Assembly (NCBI GenBank): GCA_003565095.1
Contig: PXDI01000090.1
Coordinates: forward strand, 1-32,480
Direction of reading: 5' to 3'
DNA: 32,480 nt
DNA from: PVC group bacterium
Lineage (GTDB): Bacteria > Verrucomicrobiota > Kiritimatiellia > UBA8416 > PXDI01
Shown: positions 22,464-28,242 of the stretch, one piece after another
Numbering within the stretch: position 1 is the stretch's first letter
Layout of the letters: each line of letters begins with the position of its first letter
Notes under the pieces: generated by a model
Database searches by the model: none
Told to the model about the DNA's origin: nothing
The model's input: the letters and a program-made list of their open reading frames with translations, nothing else
Position numbers and translations under genes: made by a program

Positions 22464-25007
22464 ATGATGATATCAGAACCAAAAACAAAACAGGCCGTTT
22501 TGAGGCCGCTATTACGCTGTATTGCCGGTGCCGTTGTTTTTTCAACACTGCACGCCGCCCCGCCGGACGGGACGATTCTCTCGGAAGCAGATGTTTGGCG
22601 GGTTTTCCGCGTATGGGAGACCCCGGTGCAGGGTACTGTGCATGAACATCAACCGGCCAACGGCCGGCATTCGCAAAGCGTCCGGCCTACACCGCATCCG
22701 CCCGTAGACTGGGCAGCCGTCGAGTTTGATGATTCCGCATGGCTGCGCCGCAACGGGCCGTTTCATGTCTGCCGTCGTGGAACGGAGGGTTTCGGTTATG
22801 GCGAGCCACGCACTCTTTCACGCATGCTGCTGCGCAGCCGCTTCGGGGTGGATAATCCCGCTGCCGCAGGGGATTTGGAACTGTCACTGGTCTTTCGCGG
22901 CGGTGCGGTCATTTATCTCAACGGCCAAGAAGTTACCCGTTTATATATGCCGGAAGGGGCGCTGTCGGACGAAACTCCCGCCCTTGACTATCCCGACGCA
23001 GTCTGGCGCACCGCCTCGGGTGGCGGAATCGGCCCGATCGACGAATGGGCTGACCCCGAACAGCATCTTGACCGGGTGCAGCAGCGTATCCGCAACCGGC
23101 GGAAGATAGTTGTGCCGGCCGCATTGCTGCGTTCCGGCGTGAATGTGCTGGCAATAGATTTACGCCGCTGCGTGCTGCCGGAAGATCTGCCGCGCTATGC
23201 CGGTGGACGGGACGGTTGGGGTACGGTGGGCTTCATCAATCTGACGCTTGTAACCGGGCACCCCGCGCATGTCAAGCATCCCGGCGAAACGTTACGGAAT
23301 GTGCGGCTGTGGAATGCGGACCCGCTGGACCGGGTCGGGTTGGACGTAGCGGCCGGTGACCCGTTTGAAGATTTGCATCCGCTAAAGCTTGTGGCTCCGC
23401 GTGGCGGCCGCGCTTCCGGGCAGGTGGTTGTGTCGGTACCAGAAACCACCGTCGATTATTCTGCCGCCATTTCGCCTTTGCGCGGTCCGCAGGGGACCAT
23501 TACTCCGCAGCAGGTTACCGTCAGATTTGCCTCGCGCCTGCATCCGCCGCTGCATAGCGCTCACCCGTTTTATGATGCACTGCTCCCGCGCCCCGTCACC
23601 GCGACCGCCACCCAGCCGGTATGGATTACCGTGGAGGTGCCGCCAGAAGCCGCCCCCGGACATTATGCCGGCACCCTTGCCGGCAGTGTTTTGAGACACA
23701 ATTATACAGTACCGGTTGAACTTGAAGTGGCGGATTGGCAACTGCCGCCACCGCAGGAATGGCACGCCATGGCCGGATTCTGGCATTCTCCCTTTAATGT
23801 TGTCCATCAGTATGAAGTTGAACCTTGGTCACCGCGGCATCTTGAACTTTTACGGCCGCTGATGACAATGCTGGGCGCGGCGGGCAATCATGTTTTGTAT
23901 ATTAACGCGGTCCGCAACACCCTGCACAACCGTAATGACACAATACTGCTTTTTAGTCAGCAGCAGGACGGCTATGTGCCGGACTTCAGCGCAGTCGATA
24001 AATATCTTGCTGTTTATGCTGAAGCCGCCGCCGCGCCGCGCGGCGTAGTCCTGTATGCCTGGGAGCGCGGCATGGAACGCGGCCGCGGGCCGCTGCCGGT
24101 TAATCTGCGCAATGCCGACGGCAGCGTTGAACCCGGCGAGCTGCCGTTTTTCGGTGAACAAGGCAGCGAACAAACCTGGCGGATGGTCATCCAGGGACTG
24201 CGCGCACGGATGGACCAATTGGGCTGGGATGAAACAGAAATATGGATCGGCGTTGGACACGATGCCAGACCGCGCAAGGCCACCATCGACTTTTTCCGCG
24301 CAGTCGCCCCCGACAGCCGCTGGTCGATGTTTTCACACTGGCGCGGCGATCCGCCACTAATGAACGGTCGCCGGGTGTTGGCCAACGAGCTGGTCATTGC
24401 TCTTGGCGAAACGCCCTTTTATCAATCACGCAACTATGGACCTTTGACGGGCGGGTGGGATTATTCCGCCGGCGATGCGGTGATGCTGAGCTCCTTCCGC
24501 GGGGCGCTGGATGATACCGGACTGGCCGCCTATCGCGCATTGCCCGATGCGCTAGTGGCTGGTGAGGGCCGCAATCAGATTGCAGGATTTACGCGCATGG
24601 GGCTGGACTACTGGCCGATCTATCAGGGACTGGATGTTCACGGCGAACCGCAGTATGGTCAAATCTGGAACTGGAGCGGGTGGAATAACCTTTACCGCAA
24701 TAATCCGCGCGCCATCGCATCCCCGGGACCGGACGGACCGGTAGCTACCGTCCGTTACGAAATGCTGCGCGAAGGACAGCAGGAAGCCGAAGCGCGGATT
24801 GCGATCGAGCGCGTGCTCAGCGATCCCCAACTCCGCGCTGAACTGCCGGAAGCGCTGGTAACCGCCGCCAACGAACTGCTCCAGGAACGTCTAACGTGGC
24901 GCTATGCCGAAAGCGGAGGCTCCTGGAACGATGATCCGTTATGGCAGAAAAGAGCGCTCCAGCTCTTCGAAATGGCCGGCCAAATCACCGCCGCCACCGC
25001 CGACTAA
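22464..25007 (+). CDS. Secreted glycoside-hydrolase-like protein with DUF4091-type domain
   Basis: An 847-residue exported protein. Starting at 22464 gives a signal peptide (basic MMISEPKTKQAVLRPLLR, hydrophobic CIAGAVVFSTLHAA); an upstream in-frame ATG at 22347 would bury it and lies before the promoter. Residues about 20-280 contain a galactose-binding-like beta-sandwich (WAAVEFDDSAW, LVFRGGAVIYLNGQEV). A second beta-rich part (about 310-440) leads into a TIM-barrel-like region with AMAGFWHSPF, VLYAWERGME, WDETEIWIGVGHDARP and WSMFSHWRGDP, the style of DUF4091 / glycoside-hydrolase-like proteins abundant in PVC polysaccharide degraders. Catalytic residues cannot be assigned. It is divergent from the M1-like/Omp85 gene. 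Confidence 0.7.
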   Translation: MMISEPKTKQAVLRPLLRCIAGAVVFSTLHAAPPDGTILSEADVWRVFRVWETPVQGTVHEHQPANGRHSQSVRPTPHPPVDWAAVEFDDSAWLRRNGPFHVCRRGTEGFGYGEPRTLSRMLLRSRFGVDNPAAAGDLELSLVFRGGAVIYLNGQEVTRLYMPEGALSDETPALDYPDAVWRTASGGGIGPIDEWADPEQHLDRVQQRIRNRRKIVVPAALLRSGVNVLAIDLRRCVLPEDLPRYAGGRDGWGTVGFINLTLVTGHPAHVKHPGETLRNVRLWNADPLDRVGLDVAAGDPFEDLHPLKLVAPRGGRASGQVVVSVPETTVDYSAAISPLRGPQGTITPQQVTVRFASRLHPPLHSAHPFYDALLPRPVTATATQPVWITVEVPPEAAPGHYAGTLAGSVLRHNYTVPVELEVADWQLPPPQEWHAMAGFWHSPFNVVHQYEVEPWSPRHLELLRPLMTMLGAAGNHVLYINAVRNTLHNRNDTILLFSQQQDGYVPDFSAVDKYLAVYAEAAAAPRGVVLYAWERGMERGRGPLPVNLRNADGSVEPGELPFFGEQGSEQTWRMVIQGLRARMDQLGWDETEIWIGVGHDARPRKATIDFFRAVAPDSRWSMFSHWRGDPPLMNGRRVLANELVIALGETPFYQSRNYGPLTGGWDYSAGDAVMLSSFRGALDDTGLAAYRALPDALVAGEGRNQIAGFTRMGLDYWPIYQGLDVHGEPQYGQIWNWSGWNNLYRNNPRAIASPGPDGPVATVRYEMLREGQQEAEARIAIERVLSDPQLRAELPEALVTAANELLQERLTWRYAESGGSWNDDPLWQKRALQLFEMAGQITAATAD

Positions 25008-25103
25008 CCTTGGCCCCTTGCCACCTTGGCCCCTTGCCACCTTGTAACCTTGTAACCTTGTAACCTTGTAACCTTGCCACCTTGTAACCTTGTAACCTTG
25101 CTA
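25008..25103. repeat. Array of twelve in-phase octamers, consensus CCTTGNNN
   Basis: Twelve consecutive 8-bp units start at the base after the stop codon of the preceding gene: GGCC-, CCA- and TAA-ending forms alternate, then four CCTTGTAA in a row, one CCTTGCCA, two more CCTTGTAA and a terminal CCTTGCTA. No unit breaks phase. The 83 nt between the array and tmRNA contain no gene. The pattern is like the short tandemly repeated repetitive sequences known from heterocystous cyanobacteria, though the unit here is 8 rather than 7 bp. Confidence 0.95.
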
Positions 25104-25186
25104 AATTTCCCTTTTCTTTCCCCGCGCAATATGCGATTATTCTAAATGAAGACTGACATCCTTCTTGGGGCAGCGGCCCGTATGAC

Positions 25187-25540
25187 GGGGGCGACTGGTT
25201 TCGACGTAATGGATGTTAAGCAGTAGTGGCGTGTCGAGGATCCCGGTGGGCCTCGTTAATCATCCGGGGCAAAAAACATAAATGCCGACGAAGAGTTGGC
25301 CCTCGCGGCTTAATTGTTCCGCGACGTTCCGCCGCTGACGCCTGTTAGGCGGACCGGAGCGACGACAGCAGGCTGGCTGAAAATGTGCGTCACGGGCATT
25401 TTCGGTGAGACTTTTACCGCGACTGGCTGTCAGGGCGCCTGTTAATCGGTGTACCAGATAGTGAGAAAAAACGGTTAACTACACACGTAGAGGCTGCTGT
25501 GAACCCATTGCGGACGGGGGTTCGATTCCCCCCGCCTCCA
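25187..25540 (+). ncRNA. ssrA: Transfer-messenger RNA (tmRNA)
   Basis: tmRNA with SmpB rescues stalled ribosomes and tags the nascent protein for degradation. The 5' end GGGGGCG (25187-25193) pairs with CGCCTCC (25533-25539) to form the acceptor stem, with one G-U; the tRNA-like 5' part GCGACTGGTTTCGAC and the T-arm GGGGGTTCGATTCCCCCC are canonical. The tag frame starts at a GCA resume codon and ends in TAA. CCA is not encoded; position 25540 would be the discriminator A. The length of about 354 nt and one-piece organisation are typical. A mature 5' end at 25187 implies processing by RNase P. Immediately 3' lies the GIY-YIG repeat unit. Confidence 0.96.
25269..25313 (+). CDS. tmRNA proteolysis-tag open reading frame (AKNINADEELALAA)
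   Basis: Resume codon GCA at 25269-25271 followed by codons for KNINADEELALAA and TAA at 25311-25313. The ending LALAA is the usual ClpXP/Tsp degradation signal, and the acidic centre is typical of tags. It is part of ssrA, not an independent gene. Confidence 0.9.
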   Translation, partial: AKNINADEELALAA

Positions 25541-25573
25541 GTCTTCGTCCGCAGCGTAGCGGAGGACGAAGAC
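25540..25573. repeat. Hairpin overlapping the 3' end of ssrA and the first direct repeat
   Basis: AGTCTTCGTCC (25540-25550) and GGACGAAGACT (25563-25573) form an 11-bp perfect inverted repeat with a 12-nt loop. Its first base is the tmRNA discriminator and its last bases (from 25568) are the beginning of the 46-bp direct repeat. There is no T-run, so terminator function is uncertain; it may be an element end. Confidence 0.75.
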
Positions 25574-25613
25574 TGCCTCGGCATAGTTCCGGTACTCCGG
25601 GACGAAGCCGGGC
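25568..25613. repeat. 46-bp direct repeat, copy 1, left of the GIY-YIG gene
   Basis: Identical over 46 bp to 25903-25948. It begins GAAGACTGCCTCGG and ends ACGAAGCCGGGC, and contains CCGGTACTCCGG, itself nearly palindromic. The next base differs from copy 2 (C here, A there), and the bases before it also differ, so the boundaries are sharp. Confidence 0.95.
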
Positions 25614-25655
25614 CTTTTGATATTTATCCGCTGCGAACTACGCCTGGGCAAGCCT

Positions 25656-25904
25656 ATGGACGGATATACATATGTATATGTCTTGCAAAGCAAAACAGAT
25701 CCTCAAAAACATTATACGGGTATAACCGCGGATTTAGGTGAACGCTTACATAAACACAATAGTGGTAGCGTACCGCATACAGCAAAATACAAGCCTTGGG
25801 GAATCAGAACAGCAACGGCTTTTAGAGATCGTGAATTAGCGGCAAAGTTTGAAAAATATTTAAAAACCCATTCCGGACGTGTCTTCGCTTCGCGCCATTT
25901 TTGA
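25656..25904 (+). CDS. Small GIY-YIG endonuclease-domain protein
   Basis: An 82-residue protein starting at 25656 that is essentially one GIY-YIG domain: the two strands YTYVYVLQ and KHYTGIT stand for GIY and YIG, followed by the catalytic-arginine helix DLGERLHKHNSG, and the glutamate-bearing helix AAKFEKYLKTHSG, ending ASRHF. This class of single-domain proteins (UPF0213/YhbQ-like) is widespread, often mobile, and of uncertain DNA target. The gene is visibly more AT-rich than its neighbours. Its stop codon overlaps the start of the right-hand 46-bp repeat (25903), so gene and repeats form one 381-bp unit abutting ssrA. No good Shine-Dalgarno is seen. Confidence 0.85.
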   Translation: MDGYTYVYVLQSKTDPQKHYTGITADLGERLHKHNSGSVPHTAKYKPWGIRTATAFRDRELAAKFEKYLKTHSGRVFASRHF

Positions 25905-25948
25905 AGACTGCCTCGGCATAGTTCCGGTACTCCGGGACGAAGCCGGGC
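25903..25948. repeat. 46-bp direct repeat, copy 2, right of the GIY-YIG gene
   Basis: Perfect match to 25568-25613, 335 bp apart. Its first two bases are the last two of the GIY-YIG stop codon. Upstream, GTCTTC at 25881-25886 within the end of the gene pairs with GAAGAC at 25903-25908, so this copy is also preceded by a hairpin, as copy 1 is. Confidence 0.95.
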
Positions 25949-26035
25949 ATTGACCATGTGGACCGTTTTGACTCCACAGTCGTTTGAGCAGGATGGTCTA
26001 TCAGGTCAGAAATGTCAATCAGGTCATATTTGCGC

Positions 26036-26179
26036 TCAATCCTCCCAGCTAAACCGCACTTGCTCCAGAATCTTTGCAATTGCGGCGGGACCGTCGTAAT
26101 CGAAAAGCAGGACGTGGTTGGAGCGCGGCCAGATGGTGATGTTTTCATCGGGCAGTTGCAGGTGTTCGGTCGCAATTCT
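26036..26179 (-). pseudogene. C-terminal remnant of an alpha/beta-hydrolase (carboxylesterase-like) gene
   Basis: About 47 codons read like the end of a carboxylesterase/lysophospholipase: RIATEHLQLPDENITIW, then the catalytic-histidine motif SNHVLLFDYD, then the last helix IAKILEQVRFSWED and a stop. In intact enzymes this would be preceded by roughly 200 residues with the nucleophile elbow and acid; here the frame upstream runs into palindromic repeats and the start of the phospholipase-D-like gene on the other strand, with no hydrolase sequence. It is therefore a fragment left after a deletion or rearrangement, next to the GIY-YIG unit. The stretch 25949-26035 between them shows nothing I recognise. 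Confidence 0.55.
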
Positions 26180-26196
26180 AATTATGACTCCAGACC

Positions 26197-26324
26197 CCCG
26201 TGACCTTGTGTCACGGGTGAACCAGATTGGCGGAAAAGTACGCTTTTCCCGCCAATCTTCCGCTCCTGCCGCACCAGTCTTCGCACAAGTGCTACGCCGC
26301 GGCACGCAAGGCGGCAGGGGCGGA
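26197..26324. repeat. Cluster of three adjacent inverted repeats
   Basis: First, CCCGTGAC (26197-26204) with GTCACGGG (26210-26217), a perfect 8-bp stem. Second, 26224-26238 with 26243-26258 (AGATTGGCGG arms), a 15-bp stem with one bulge and a 4-nt loop. Third, TCCGCTCCTGCCG (26259-26271) with CGGCAGGGGCGGA (26312-26324), 13 bp with one mismatch and a 40-nt loop. They sit end to end where the hydrolase remnant breaks off and before the promoter of the next gene. Confidence 0.8.
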
Positions 26325-26353
26325 AGCCATAATGAGAATTGCCGCCCTCCGGC

Positions 26354-26383
26354 TTGACAGGCTGTATATTCATCTGTTGTAAT
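26354..26383 (+). promoter_or_regulatory. Putative leaderless promoter of the phospholipase-D-like gene (TTGACA-N18-TGTAAT)
   Basis: A consensus TTGACA (26354-26359) is followed after 18 nt by TGTAAT (26378-26383), which ends 7 nt before the ATG at 26391. Transcription would start at or next to the A of the start codon, and there is no Shine-Dalgarno. The spacing from -10 to ATG is the same as at lpxI. Confidence 0.55.
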
Positions 26384-26390
26384 CAGATTG

Positions 26391-27647
26391 ATGTACCGTA
26401 GAGTTAAAACAAAGGCGTTTGGCGGCTTGTTCTTGCGCTGCATTTGCGTCTGCAGCATTGCGATATTGCCGGTAGTTTCTAAACCGGCCGCCGCCCAGAT
26501 CACTCGCGGCAGCGACTGGATAGTCGCCTATAACCTGCCGTCACGTTCTTCTTCGTCTCCCGCGCAAGGCGAAAAAGCCATTCGCGATTCCCTGCTGCAA
26601 AAAATCGGCCGTCTGGAAAAAGGCCACTCAGCCGGCCTCGCAACCTACACATTATCCGGCGACTCCGATTCAATGGGTGCCGCCGGACCGCTACTGGTCG
26701 CGGTCTCGCAGGCGCTCGACCGCGGCGCAGCGGTTTTGTTCGTGGTGGATAGTAACGTCGGCCGTATTACCCGTTTCGGCCCGGCCGACCTTTCGCTTAA
26801 CCGTCTGTCACGCCGCGGCACCAATCCCATGGCCGTTTCAATCGCCCCCGACGATGTGCTCATGCATCACAAAATCGGCATCTTTGATTTCGGCCGCAAC
26901 GCTAAATGGGTCTTCACATCATCATGGAACTTTACCGGCGGCGCCAGTATCTTCCAGTGGAATATCGGGGTGTTTTTGCGCAATGACACACTGCATGCCG
27001 CCTACGCCGCCGAAATGGAGGAATTCCGCGCCGGCCGTTTCGGTAGTGCCAAAAACCGGCGGCATGACGGAACCCGTTTCAGACTGGAAGGCGCGTGGGG
27101 CGACTGCTGGGTGCGCTTTTCGCCGTTTCACGGCAGCGGCGGCGGATCAAGGGATGCCGAAACCGATATCATTCGCATGATCAATAACGCGCGGGATGAT
27201 ATTTACTTTGCGCTGAACAAAATCAACCGTCCGGGAATTCAACTGGCGCTGGTGAATGCGGTGAACCGCGGCGTGCGGGTTACCGGGGTGATTCCCGAAA
27301 GCGATCTGGTTGAAGGCCGCTTTGCGGTTTCCGCCCCAATTAAAGCCCATTTGAGTAATCCGGCTAATTTCCGCGGACAGCGTAACGTTGTTTTTCTGAA
27401 AGCGCGTGCCCAGTCCGGTGATGACGAAGCCGACTCCGGTCAACGCGACCTCGTGCATACCAAATATATGATAATCGATCCCGACGGACGCAATCCGGTG
27501 GTTATTCACGGTTCCGCCAACTGGACCGCGGCCGGTCTTTCATCACCAACCGGCAACGATGAAAATACATTATTCCTGCTGCACCGTGATATCGCCGCCA
27601 CCTTTCTTGAACATTTCCACCGCATGACCATCCCCCTGGACGAATAA
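26391..27647 (+). CDS. Secreted phospholipase D-superfamily protein with two HKD motifs
   Basis: A 418-residue protein with a signal peptide (MYRRVKTKAF..., hydrophobic CICVCSIAILPVV, ending near AAA-Q at about 36). Two PLD half-domains follow. The first has H-x-K-x4-D at H159/K161/D166 with SSWNFTGGAS and WN; the second has it at H356/K358/D363 (VHTKYMIID) with GSANWT and NDENTLFL. Both catalytic pairs are intact, so it should be an active phosphodiesterase on phospholipids or nucleic acid in the periplasm or outside; the layout is like the Nuc/bacterial PLD nuclease branch. The ATG at 26391 is chosen over the in-frame TTG just before it because of the promoter spacing. Confidence 0.88.
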   Translation: MYRRVKTKAFGGLFLRCICVCSIAILPVVSKPAAAQITRGSDWIVAYNLPSRSSSSPAQGEKAIRDSLLQKIGRLEKGHSAGLATYTLSGDSDSMGAAGPLLVAVSQALDRGAAVLFVVDSNVGRITRFGPADLSLNRLSRRGTNPMAVSIAPDDVLMHHKIGIFDFGRNAKWVFTSSWNFTGGASIFQWNIGVFLRNDTLHAAYAAEMEEFRAGRFGSAKNRRHDGTRFRLEGAWGDCWVRFSPFHGSGGGSRDAETDIIRMINNARDDIYFALNKINRPGIQLALVNAVNRGVRVTGVIPESDLVEGRFAVSAPIKAHLSNPANFRGQRNVVFLKARAQSGDDEADSGQRDLVHTKYMIIDPDGRNPVVIHGSANWTAAGLSSPTGNDENTLFLLHRDIAATFLEHFHRMTIPLDE

Positions 27648-27671
27648 CCGCTTTCCTGTCTGTGCATCCCA

Positions 27672-27698
27672 GTACCACAGGCAGAATGCCTTTGGTAC
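27672..27698 (+). terminator. Nested hairpin downstream of the phospholipase-D-like gene
   Basis: GTACC (27672-27676) pairs with GGTAC (27694-27698) and encloses AGGCA (27679-27683) pairing with TGCCT (27687-27691) around a GAA loop. It begins 25 nt after the stop codon. There is no T-run, so it may be an RNA-stabilising or Rho-dependent end rather than a classical terminator. Confidence 0.35.
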
Positions 27699-27713
27699 AT
27701 TAAAGAGATTCGA

Positions 27714-27783
27714 GTGTAAGAGTACGTGTAAGAGTACGGTCCAGATGCGTTCCCGTCTCTTACTCTTACACCTGCTCTTACAC
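27714..27783. repeat. Imperfect inverted repeat of GTGTAAGAGTA words
   Basis: The left arm (27714-27739) is two copies of GTGTAAGAGTAC in tandem; the right arm (about 27754-27783) is the complementary ctcttacac repeated twice with substitutions. The loop is about 14 nt. The build is like the ruvA-ruvB inverted repeat but with different words. No coding function is proposed. Confidence 0.75.
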
Positions 27784-27816
27784 GCCTATCTCTCCAAACA
27801 CTTCGTCTCCACACTC

Positions 27817-28175
27817 CCATCTTTTCCGCTTTCTGCTTTCCACGTTCCACGTGGCACTCCCCAGTCTGCCGTCTGCCGTCTGCAGTCTGCTCCCCGACAA
27901 AGCTCGCGACAAAGCTCGCGACAAAGTTTTTTACTCCCACCCTCACACACCCACACACTCACACACTCCGCCCGTCTTCCCCCTCCGGGTCTGCAGTCTG
28001 CGGTCTGCAGTCTTCAGTCTTCTGTCTTCAGTCTGCTCCCCGACAAAGCTCGCGACAAAGCTCGCGACAAAGTTTTTTACTCCCACCCTCACATACTCAC
28101 ACACTCACACACTCCCCTCCCCGGTCTTCAGTCTGCCGTCTTCAGTCTTCCGTCTGCGGCTTTCCGCTTTTTCAC
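27817..28175. repeat. Low-complexity island with GTCTGC/GTCTTC words, GACAAAGCTCGC tandems and a 146-bp-spaced duplication
   Basis: Runs of GTCTGCC, GTCTGCA, GTCTTCA alternate with a 65-bp segment present twice without mismatch (27883-27947 and 28029-28093, offset 146 bp). Each copy contains the 12-mer GACAAAGCTCGC twice plus a partial third, then a T6 and a CA-rich microsatellite (cacacactcacacactc). The strand is strikingly pyrimidine-rich in places. One frame stays open through it and into the next gene, but its translation is a repeat artefact. It fills most of the ~595-nt gap before the coiled-coil gene. Confidence 0.9.
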
Positions 28176-28242
28176 GCAAAGCTTGCTCCGCAGAAACATT
28201 TATGCTTTTATTAGCCAACATTTCAATATTGGGAGAAACGGC

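Noticed and set aside
25008..25103. CRISPR array
   Set aside because: Units are 8 bp with no spacers, and there are no cas genes in the window.
25541..25573. Intrinsic terminator of ssrA
   Set aside because: The stem is strong but has no T-run and merges into the direct repeat, so it is recorded as an element hairpin instead.
25475..25693. Minus-strand frame containing WRRGESNPRPQ
   Set aside because: It is the complement of the tmRNA T-arm and the 46-bp repeat; such strings are typical spurious translations of tRNA-like 3' ends.
25187..26324. Genomic island or prophage integrated at tmRNA
   Set aside because: No integrase, phage or conjugation gene is present; only the small GIY-YIG unit is supported.
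27817..28175. Second CRISPR-like candidate from the 146-bp-spaced 65-bp repeat
   Set aside because: Only two long copies exist, separated by related low-complexity words rather than unique spacers.
27745..28242. N-terminal extension of the coiled-coil gene frame (about 166 codons)
   Set aside because: The frame is open only because the low-complexity repeats lack stops; it translates to repeated QSAVCSLQS/ARDKARDK-like strings. The GGGAG-preceded ATG at 28243 begins a normal domain.
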